This document shows positions 6,500-11,700 of a stretch of 12,481 nt of DNA, one piece after another. Positions within the stretch are counted from its first letter, which is position 1. Each line of letters starts with the position of its first letter. The DNA lies in NCBI GenBank assembly GCA_038244055.1, contig JBBRTW010000192.1:1-12481 (forward strand). The letters are read 5' to 3'. Position numbers and translations under genes: made by a program. The notes under the pieces are model-generated. The model ran no database searches. It was not told where the DNA came from and saw only the letters and a list, made by a program, of their open reading frames with translations. The stretch is from DASPKW01 sp038244055 (GTDB lineage Bacteria > Planctomycetota > Phycisphaerae > Tepidisphaerales > Tepidisphaeraceae).

Positions 6500-6554
6500 G
6501 CCATGGTGGCGGGCGCTGATGTGCGCCCTCGATGGTCTACTGATGGAGCAAGCG

Positions 6555-7886
6555 ATGAATCGGCTGAAAATGCGTTGGATGGCGGCGCTTCTGACAGGGT
6601 TCGTCCTGGCCTTCGCCGGCCTGGCGCGGGCGCAGGATATTACCGCGACGCCCGCGAAGGCCACGGGCGTGTATGAGGTGGGCGAGAAGATCGAATGGAA
6701 AATCGAGGCCAAAAAGCCCGAGGTTAAGCAAGTCAGTTATGTGCTCAAGAAGGGGGGGATGACGGTGATGAAGGAGGGCGTATTGGATCTGTCGGCCGGG
6801 CCGGCGACATTACAGACTTCGCTGGAGGAGCCAGGGACCCTGCTGGTGGAGCTGCGTGTCAAGGGCGCGGAGCCGGTGAAGGACAAGACGACGGGCAAGC
6901 CGGTGGATGGCCGGGTGCTGGTGGGAGCGGTGGCCGCGCCGGAGAAGATTCAGCCCTCCGCGCCCAAGCCGGATGATTTCGATGCCTTCTGGCAAGCGAA
7001 GATCGAGCAGCTCAATGCGATCCCGGCCAATCCCAAGCTCGAACCGGCCGATGTCGGCAAGCCAACCATCGAATATTTCAAGGTGACGATGGACAACATC
7101 AACGGCAGCCACGTTTACGGCCAGCTCGCCAAGCCCAAGAAGGAGGGGAAATTCCCGGCGATGCTGGTCGTTCAATACGCGGGTGTGTATGGCCTGCCCA
7201 AGACCAACGTGACCAACCGCGCGGAAAATGGCTGGCTGGCCCTGAACATCATGCCTCACGATCTGCCGTTCGATCAGCCCGAAGATTTCTACAAAAAAGC
7301 GTCCGCGACGACTCTGAAAGATTACACAGGCATCGGAGCGGACGATCGCGAGAAGAGCTACTTCCTGCGCATGTACCTGGGCTGCTACCGGGCGGTCGAG
7401 TACCTCTCGCAGCGCGAGGACTGGGACGGCAAGACGCTGGTGGTCATCGGCACCAGCCAGGGCGGGCAGCAGACGCTCATCACGGCCGGACTTTGCCCGA
7501 AAATCACCGCCATGATGGCCAACGTCCCGGCCGGGTGCGATGCCACCGGCAACCGAATCGGCCGATCGATCGGCTTCCCCTACTGGGCCAACACCGCCAA
7601 GTGGAAGAAGGATGACAAGATCGTCGAGGTCGGCCGGTATTTCGACGCGGTGAATTTCGCGACGCGGATCAAATGCCCGGCCATGGTCTCGATGGGCCTG
7701 ATCGATGAAACCTGCCCCCCGGCCGGTGTGCTATCCGCCTGCAATCAGATGCAGGGGACCAAAGAGATTTTGATCCTTCCGAATTCGAATCACCACGGGA
7801 CGGGCAACGCCCAGGCGGCGTTTTTCAGCAAGTCGGAGGGGTGGTTGAGGAAGCTGGTGAAGGGGGAAGCGGCGGGGGCGAAGTGA
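6555..7886 (+). CDS. Exported acetyl xylan esterase / cephalosporin-C deacetylase family (AXE1) hydrolase
   Basis: A 443-residue alpha/beta hydrolase that probably removes acetyl groups from polysaccharides outside the cytoplasm. A signal peptide (RWMAALLTGFVLAFAGLARA, then QD) ends near residue 28. A beta-rich N-terminal domain spans about 30-130. The AXE1-type core begins near KPDDFDAFWQAKIEQL and continues with YGQLAKPKKEGKFPAMLVVQ. The nucleophile is Ser301 in GTSQGG, the acid is Asp384 in GLIDETCPP, and the base is His413 or His414 in NSNHHG, so the triad looks complete. The region PFDQPEDFY with YTGIGADDREKSYFLRMYLG is typical of the family. GGAG six bases before ATG 6555 chooses this start over the ATG at 6543. 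The stop lies only 3 bases from the stop of the converging PIN toxin gene. Exact substrate is not determinable here. Confidence 0.88.
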   Translation: MNRLKMRWMAALLTGFVLAFAGLARAQDITATPAKATGVYEVGEKIEWKIEAKKPEVKQVSYVLKKGGMTVMKEGVLDLSAGPATLQTSLEEPGTLLVELRVKGAEPVKDKTTGKPVDGRVLVGAVAAPEKIQPSAPKPDDFDAFWQAKIEQLNAIPANPKLEPADVGKPTIEYFKVTMDNINGSHVYGQLAKPKKEGKFPAMLVVQYAGVYGLPKTNVTNRAENGWLALNIMPHDLPFDQPEDFYKKASATTLKDYTGIGADDREKSYFLRMYLGCYRAVEYLSQREDWDGKTLVVIGTSQGGQQTLITAGLCPKITAMMANVPAGCDATGNRIGRSIGFPYWANTAKWKKDDKIVEVGRYFDAVNFATRIKCPAMVSMGLIDETCPPAGVLSACNQMQGTKEILILPNSNHHGTGNAQAAFFSKSEGWLRKLVKGEAAGAK

Positions 7887-7889
7887 GCG

Positions 7890-8285
7890 TTATTTGATCG
7901 AGTCGTAGAACGCGCGCGGCGTGCGGATGGGAATGTTTTGGTATTGGCCGAGGATCAGGAGATCCTTGTCGCCCGTGACAATGCAATCGGCTTGCGCCGC
8001 GACTGCCGTGCCCAATACCATGAGGTCTTCAGGATCGCGGCAAGCGTCCGCAGGCACATGGGCGGGTTCAAAAATGTCGGCCTGCGCTCTGAGGAAACAA
8101 AGGATTTCGTTCGCGCGTGCGGGCGGCGTCTTGAATTTGCTGGGCAGATGATTTGCCAGTTCAGCCAGTATCGCCTGGCAAAGGCAAAGATCGTGCCCTG
8201 CAAGGACGGCCTCCAGCAGCGCTTCGCAAAGCCCGCGCGTACCGAAGCCCGCCAATAGCACGTTGGTGTCGAGCACCACCCTCAT
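7890..8285 (-). CDS. PIN-domain toxin of a type II toxin-antitoxin module
   Basis: A 131-residue PIN-domain protein, a Mg2+-dependent ribonuclease fold. It opens with MRVVLDTNVLLAG (Asp6) and has AELANHL (Glu42), CRDPEDLMVLGTAV (Asp84 and Asp87) and CIVTGDKDLLIL (Asp106), the four acidic positions expected of an active site. The pattern fits the 'putative toxin component, PIN family' group. Length is normal. The ATG overlaps the antitoxin stop by four bases (ATGA), so translation is probably coupled and transcription comes from the antitoxin promoter. Expected activity is RNA cleavage that inhibits growth when the antitoxin is lost; the RNA target cannot be read from sequence. Confidence 0.93.
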   Translation of the reverse strand: MRVVLDTNVLLAGFGTRGLCEALLEAVLAGHDLCLCQAILAELANHLPSKFKTPPARANEILCFLRAQADIFEPAHVPADACRDPEDLMVLGTAVAAQADCIVTGDKDLLILGQYQNIPIRTPRAFYDSIK

Positions 8286-8497
8286 GAGATTTCCTTGAAC
8301 ACATCCTCATCCGTGAGAAATCCCTGCTTCTCGGCAAGAGGCACTATCTTCTTTCGCAGGTCCCGAAATCGTTCGACGGCCACATAACGGCGGAGCGAGT
8401 CTCGAACGAGGTCGCTTACGGGCTGCTGTTTGTCCCGGCTGAGTTTGTCCAGATCGCGGCGAAGTTTGTCGGGGATGCGAATGGTGAGGCTGCCCAT
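8282..8497 (-). CDS. Ribbon-helix-helix (CopG-type) antitoxin
   Basis: A 71-residue antitoxin that should bind its own promoter as a dimer and neutralise the PIN toxin encoded by the next gene. The N-terminus GSLTIRIPDKLRRDLDKLSRDKQQPVSDLVRDSLRRYV is a typical RHH strand-helix-helix. The tail RKKIVPLAEKQGFLTDEDVFKEIS matches the toxin-wrapping C-terminus seen with PIN partners. ATG 8497 is preferred over ATG 8506 and longer readings: the RHH strand begins right after it, no SD supports the others, and a TACAAT box ends seven bases upstream. The stop overlaps the toxin start (ATGA). Two TGTCYTACA repeats at the start are candidate operator sites. Confidence 0.9.
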   Translation of the reverse strand: MGSLTIRIPDKLRRDLDKLSRDKQQPVSDLVRDSLRRYVAVERFRDLRKKIVPLAEKQGFLTDEDVFKEIS

Positions 8498-8515
8498 GTA
8501 AGACATTGTAGGACA
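8497..8515 (-). promoter_or_regulatory. Candidate antitoxin operator: two TGTCYTACA direct repeats
   Basis: On the minus strand TGTCCTACA (8515-8507) and TGTCTTACA (8505-8497) lie exactly 10 bases apart, one helical turn. They cover the -10 box and run up to the start codon. RHH antitoxins commonly bind short repeats at such spacing over their own promoter. A caveat is that the same 9-mer (TGTCTTACA) occurs at the nfeD start (1107-1115), so the motif may be part of a promoter type instead. Confidence 0.45.
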
Positions 8516-8533
8516 GGAGCCGTATCGAGGCAA
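8505..8533 (-). promoter_or_regulatory. Toxin-antitoxin promoter, TTGCCT-N17-TACAAT, leaderless arrangement
   Basis: TTGCCT (8533-8528), a 17-base spacer and TACAAT (8510-8505) form a good sigma-70-like promoter. Seven bases separate TACAAT from ATG 8497, so the transcript would begin at or very near the start codon. No Shine-Dalgarno sequence is present. Confidence 0.55.
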
Positions 8534-8546
8534 CCCTTGTATTCGA

Positions 8547-8714
8547 GCCCCGATCGTACCCTGAGGGCAATCGCATGTGGCACGAAGTGGGCAACAATTG
8601 CGGATTTCGGATTGTGGATTGAAATGCGGTTTTCAATCCGCAATCCGCAATCCGCAATCCACAATCCGAAATCGATGCGATAGGAGTTACATGCGATTGC
8701 CCCGATCGTACCCT
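8547..8714. repeat. Composite palindromic element between nucleotidyltransferase and antitoxin genes
   Basis: A 16-bp exact direct repeat (GCCCCGATCGTACCCT) stands at both ends, 8547-8562 and 8699-8714. Inside and partly overlapping it is a 14-bp perfect inverted repeat (GGGCAATCGCATGT at 8565-8578; complement at 8689-8702). This encloses a heptamer array with its own 19-bp inverted repeat. There is no coding sequence, and open frames here are products of the heptamers. The layout resembles a short non-autonomous element (inverted ends flanked by direct repeats), but no second copy can be seen in this window. Confidence 0.7.
8600..8673. repeat. AATCCGC-family heptamer array forming a 19-bp inverted repeat
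   Basis: The left arm has GCGGATT, TCGGATT, GTGGATT (8600-8620). The right arm has AATCCGC three times, then AATCCAC and AATCCGA (8635-8669). GATTTCGGATTGTGGATTG (8603-8621) pairs perfectly with 8655-8673. The variant units (CAC, CGA) fall in mirror order, so the arms arose as one inverted copy or are kept matched. The array is stop-free in all frames on both strands (peptides NPQSAIR and ADCGLRI). Confidence 0.9.
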
Positions 8715-8727
8715 CGCGCCGCAGTTT

Positions 8728-9318
8728 CTACCGTTCCGGCGAATCGATCAACTGCTGGAGCCGCGATCCCAATTCCGTCCCAAGCCGGCCGACCCAGGCA
8801 CCATCGATCAGCCCAATCTCCAGCAGGTCGCGCAGGTGCGTGCGATCCTTGTCGCGGAATGAGGTCAATTTCATCCGCACCAGCGCTTCGAGCGTGATGA
8901 GGTGGAATTGACCGAGGTTGACGGAGTCGGACACATCCGGCGCGGGCGCGGTATAGTCGGGGCGGACCTTTTCGCCGGCGATGACGATATGGACCGCATC
9001 CCGCGCTTTGGCATCGGGGCCGTCGAGGAAAATTTCGAGTCCCGCCACATTCCGCCGGATGAACCCTGCGCTTTCCAATGCCGCCGCCGCCGCCTCCAAG
9101 TCGGACCGGCGGAGGAGGATATCGACGTCCTGGGTGTTTCGAACCGCGGCGGCATCCACCGTCGCCACCCAGGCGGCCACCGCATTTCCCCCAGCCACGG
9201 CATACGGAATCTTCGCGGCCTCCAATGCTGACGATGCCCGCAATAGCCGATCGCGCACTCGTTCCACGGCTAACACCATCCTGTCCAGAAGCGAGATGTC
9301 GTCCGAAAGCGGAAGCAT
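8728..9318 (-). CDS. Nucleotidyltransferase-fold protein
   Basis: A 196-residue protein with the opening signature of the polymerase-beta-like nucleotidyltransferase superfamily: YAVAGGNAVAAWV (Gly43-Gly44) followed by RNTQDVDILLRR (Asp64 and Asp66, metal-binding pair). The place of the third carboxylate strand reads RDAVHIVIAGE, with His110 where Asp or Glu is usual. The C-terminal part, LITLEALVRMKLTSFRDKDRTHLRDLLEIGLID, is the helical region seen in stand-alone nucleotidyltransferase-like proteins, including AbiEii/MNT-type relatives. ATG 9318 is chosen because TATAAT ends seven bases before it; ATG 9327 is the alternative, and neither has a ribosome site. It begins 15 bases after the upstream gene stop. 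Substrate unknown; a link to the neighbouring toxin-antitoxin pair is only positional. Confidence 0.75.
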   Translation of the reverse strand: MLPLSDDISLLDRMVLAVERVRDRLLRASSALEAAKIPYAVAGGNAVAAWVATVDAAAVRNTQDVDILLRRSDLEAAAAALESAGFIRRNVAGLEIFLDGPDAKARDAVHIVIAGEKVRPDYTAPAPDVSDSVNLGQFHLITLEALVRMKLTSFRDKDRTHLRDLLEIGLIDGAWVGRLGTELGSRLQQLIDSPER

Positions 9319-9325
9319 AATCGAC

Positions 9326-9331
9326 ATTATA
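9326..9331 (-). promoter_or_regulatory. Candidate -10 box (TATAAT) of the nucleotidyltransferase gene
   Basis: A perfect TATAAT lies two bases past the stop codon of the upstream gene and seven bases before ATG 9318. No SD is present. The -35 position at 17-base spacing reads GTCACG, a weak match. This suggests the gene has its own leaderless transcript despite almost abutting the gene before it. Confidence 0.5.
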
Positions 9332-9333
9332 GC

Positions 9334-10410
9334 TTACTTGCCCGCGAACGTGACCTTCGGTGCCGTCTCCCCATTCAAATCGATATGCACGGTCAACTTC
9401 TGCCCCCCGGCCGTCCAAGTGACTTCTTCCCAGGTCGGCCATTTGCCGCCCTTGGCATCGGTTGGAAACTCTTCCTTTAGTTCGCGCTTTCCATCGGCGA
9501 TGAGGGAGTCGTATTTTTTGATGGTCGCGAAGGCTTCTTTGATCGCCACTTCGCCTTCGGGGGTGACGGCCCAATACTTGAATCCGCCGAGGATTTGCTG
9601 AGGGAAGAGCCAGACGCCTTTGGCGCCGTGCGCCAGGGCGTGCCAGATTTCATCGGAGATCTCTTCGGGAGTCGGGCCGCGGCCGAGGCGCTCCTTTTGA
9701 TTTTTGTCCAGGAGTTGGTCGGAGCATTCGATGTAGGCGAAAACGGGGGCACCGTCCCAACTGGCGAGTTTGTCGATGGTCAGGCCGATGAAATTGATCC
9801 GGTAACGGTCGGCGTTCGTGTTGCGCGGATACCAGTCGAAGCTGCGCCAGTCCGAGGCCTTGATGTAGGGCTTGTGGCCCGAGCCATCGACGTACCAGGG
9901 GCTGGAGATGTGCTGGCCGGCGAAGTTGACGATGATCGGGATATTCGGCGCGGCCTTCTTCCAGTCGGCGTAGCGCTGCTCGAGAATTTCAGGCTTGGTC
10001 CATCCCTTGAACCGGCCTTCCTCGACATAAAGCGAATTATCCTGGCCGGGGCGGAAGCGGTTGAGATCGGGCTCATCATCCTGGGCGATCGCCAGGAGGT
10101 GATCATCGGGGAGCTTGGGAATTCCGGCCGTGCCCTGGATAATGTAGTAGAGGTCGCGCTTGCGGGCCTCGGCGATCCAGGTCTCCATCGAAATGTTCTT
10201 CTGCGGGCCGCGGTCGTAGCGGATCAGGCAGTTCGCGCCGACGGAAACGACCTTGTCGAACTGCGACGGGGCCTGCGCATCGACACCCAGCAGAACCTTC
10301 GGCGCTTTGCCGTTGGATTTGAGAAGCGGGCTGGTTCGGGCGGGCTGGGCAAAGGCGGGAATGGAAAACAAAGCGCACAAGGCGAGCGCGAGCGGGGAGG
10401 AAATCTTCAT
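9334..10410 (-). CDS. Exported TIM-barrel (glycosidase-like) protein of unknown specificity
   Basis: A 358-residue protein with a clear Sec signal peptide (SSPLALALCALFSIPAFA, then QPA). The body alternates strand-like and helix-like stretches as in a TIM barrel: VVSVGANCLIRYDRG, EARKRDLYYIIQGTAG, LLAIAQDDEPD, NIPIIVNFAGQ, APVFAYIECSDQ and ALAHGAKGVWLFPQQ. Glu113 (QDDEPD) and Glu228 (YIECS) sit at strand ends where clan-A glycosidases carry acid and nucleophile, so a glycoside hydrolase-like role is plausible but not shown. The C-terminal part (WEEVTWTAGGQKLTVHIDLNGE) looks like a small beta domain. I do not recognise a specific family. It lies upstream of the nucleotidyltransferase gene. TATCAT lies seven bases before ATG, and no SD is seen. 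Confidence 0.75.
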   Translation of the reverse strand: MKISSPLALALCALFSIPAFAQPARTSPLLKSNGKAPKVLLGVDAQAPSQFDKVVSVGANCLIRYDRGPQKNISMETWIAEARKRDLYYIIQGTAGIPKLPDDHLLAIAQDDEPDLNRFRPGQDNSLYVEEGRFKGWTKPEILEQRYADWKKAAPNIPIIVNFAGQHISSPWYVDGSGHKPYIKASDWRSFDWYPRNTNADRYRINFIGLTIDKLASWDGAPVFAYIECSDQLLDKNQKERLGRGPTPEEISDEIWHALAHGAKGVWLFPQQILGGFKYWAVTPEGEVAIKEAFATIKKYDSLIADGKRELKEEFPTDAKGGKWPTWEEVTWTAGGQKLTVHIDLNGETAPKVTFAGK

Positions 10411-10417
10411 ATTCAGA

Positions 10418-10423
10418 ATGATA
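10418..10423 (-). promoter_or_regulatory. Candidate -10 box (TATCAT) of the TIM-barrel protein gene
   Basis: TATCAT on the minus strand is followed by seven bases and ATG 10410, the same spacing as the antitoxin and nucleotidyltransferase genes. There is no SD. No good -35 is found at normal spacing. Confidence 0.4.
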
Positions 10424-10513
10424 GTCTCCGCCGATTGAATTTCATTCCATCAAAACGGCCCGTTCCCGGGCCATCGGGCCCCACTCGCTGCAACGCCGAT
10501 GCCCGAAGCAAGG

Positions 10514-10519
10514 TACAGT
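10514..10519 (+). promoter_or_regulatory. Weak candidate -10 box (TACAGT) upstream of the beta-propeller gene
   Basis: TACAGT in the 181-base divergent region would place a start near 10526, with a leader of about 65 bases before ATG 10592. No matching -35 is seen. The rest of the gap holds a GC-rich hairpin (GGCCCGTTCCCGGGCC near 10457-10472) and nothing else I can name. Confidence 0.25.
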
Positions 10520-10591
10520 CCGCTATGCCACGCTATTTTCGTCCTTTGCGGACGCGGCGCTGCGCATGCGGGTACTCAGGAGAATCAGGCC

Positions 10592-11557
10592 ATGTCATTT
10601 CGATTCAGCGCGGTGGGTCTATTGGTCGGTATCGCGATGGCCGGGCGGTTGCTGGCGGCCGATGCGCCGGCGGCGGGGCATCGGCTGCTGATCGCCGATG
10701 AATCGAAGCATCGCATCGCCATCGTCGACCCGGCCGGGAAAATCGAATGGGAATACAAGATTGGCAGCCTGCACGATCTGCACTATCTTGCCGGCGGGAC
10801 GATTCTCTTCCAGACCAGCATGCAGAAGCTGGTGGAAGTCGATCCCAAAGCCGGCAAGGTCGTCTGGGAATACGATGCGGCCAAGTCCAACGGCAACGAG
10901 GGGAAAAAGGTGGAAGTGCATGCCTTCCAGCGCCTGGAAAACGGCAACACCATGATCGCCGAATCGGGCATCGCCAGGATCATCGAAGTGGATAAGGAGG
11001 GCAAACTCGTCCACCAGATCAAGCTCAAGGTCGATCACCCGGCCACCCACCGCGATACGCGCCTGGTTCGGGCGCTGGCCAATGGGCATTACATCGCCTG
11101 CCACGAGGGCGATGGCGTCGTGCGCGAGTACGATCGCGAGGGCACGGTCGTCTGGGAGTATCCGGTGCCGCTCTTCGATCAGAAGCCGGCCGGGGGTCAC
11201 GGGCCGGAAGCGTTTGGCAATCAGGCATTCGGCGTGCTGCGCCTGAAGAACGGCAACACGCTCATCGCCACGGGCAATGGCCATAGCGTGATCGAGGTCA
11301 CACCCGATAAAAAGATTGTCTGGGAAATCCACCAGAAGGATCTGCCCGGAATCACGCTGGCCTGGGTGACGACGCTGCAACTGATGCCCAATGGCAACAT
11401 CGTCTTCGGCAATTGCCACGCCGGCCCGGAGAATCCACAGGTAATCGAAGTGACGCGGGAGAAGAAAGTCGTGTGGACGTTCAAGGATCAGACCAATTTC
11501 GGCAACTCCACCACCAACTCGCAAGTGCTGGATGTCGAAGGCGCGCCGCAGCGCTAA
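10592..11557 (+). CDS. Exported PQQ-like/arylsulfotransferase-like beta-propeller protein
   Basis: A 321-residue protein with a signal peptide (SAVGLLVGIAMAGRLLA, then ADA). The mature part is built of repeated blade motifs: HRLLIADESKHRIAIVDPAGKIEWEY, KLVEVDPKAGKVVWEY, RLENGNTMIAESGIARIIEVD, ALANGHYIACHEGDGVVREYD with TVVWEY, RLKNGNTLIATGNGHSVIEV with KIVWEI, and LMPNGNIVFGNCHAG with KKVVWTF. The alternating 'NGNT-I' and 'VVWEY' pattern is that of PQQ-like and ASST-like propellers. The usual catalytic His of arylsulfotransferases cannot be identified, so treat it as a binding or unknown-function propeller. AGGAG at 10578-10582, nine bases before ATG, supports this start. The next gene downstream encodes another propeller protein. 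Confidence 0.85.
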   Translation: MSFRFSAVGLLVGIAMAGRLLAADAPAAGHRLLIADESKHRIAIVDPAGKIEWEYKIGSLHDLHYLAGGTILFQTSMQKLVEVDPKAGKVVWEYDAAKSNGNEGKKVEVHAFQRLENGNTMIAESGIARIIEVDKEGKLVHQIKLKVDHPATHRDTRLVRALANGHYIACHEGDGVVREYDREGTVVWEYPVPLFDQKPAGGHGPEAFGNQAFGVLRLKNGNTLIATGNGHSVIEVTPDKKIVWEIHQKDLPGITLAWVTTLQLMPNGNIVFGNCHAGPENPQVIEVTREKKVVWTFKDQTNFGNSTTNSQVLDVEGAPQR

Positions 11558-11575
11558 CCCGCCAGTCCCCCCATG

Positions 11576-11648
11576 CTGGGTGCCACGGCCACGCGCCGAG
11601 CCGCTCTCGAATTCCAACCAGGTAATCGCGTGGCCGTGTCTTCCCCAG
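11576..11648. repeat. Inverted repeat (12-bp perfect arms) between the two propeller genes
   Basis: CACGGCCACGCG (11584-11595) pairs perfectly with CGCGTGGCCGTG (11627-11638) around a 31-base loop. After a short mismatch the stem resumes with CTGGG (11576-11580) against CCCAG (11644-11648). It lies 18 bases after the stop of the first propeller gene and has no T-tract, so it is not a standard intrinsic terminator. It may be an mRNA-stabilising or attenuating hairpin, or a copy of a dispersed palindromic repeat. Confidence 0.65.
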
Positions 11649-11700
11649 GCGAATACCATCACCCCTTGCATTCACCCGCAAATCCGCGTGAGATTCCCCC

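Noticed and set aside
8307..8664. Minus-strand open frames beginning MRIADCGLK and MWIADCGLRIE
   Set aside because: The N-terminal peptide is the direct translation of the AATCCGC-type heptamers, and the rest overlaps the antitoxin gene in another frame. No start signal.
8547..8714. CRISPR-like repeats
   Set aside because: The repeat unit is 7 bases with no spacers, so this is a tandem/inverted array and not a CRISPR.
9595..10701. Long plus-strand open frame opposite the TIM-barrel gene
   Set aside because: Shadow of the minus-strand gene, whose signal peptide and domain pattern are clear. The plus frame has no recognisable features.
10619..11671. Long minus-strand open frame opposite the first propeller gene
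   Set aside because: Shadow of a gene with obvious propeller repeats and an SD.
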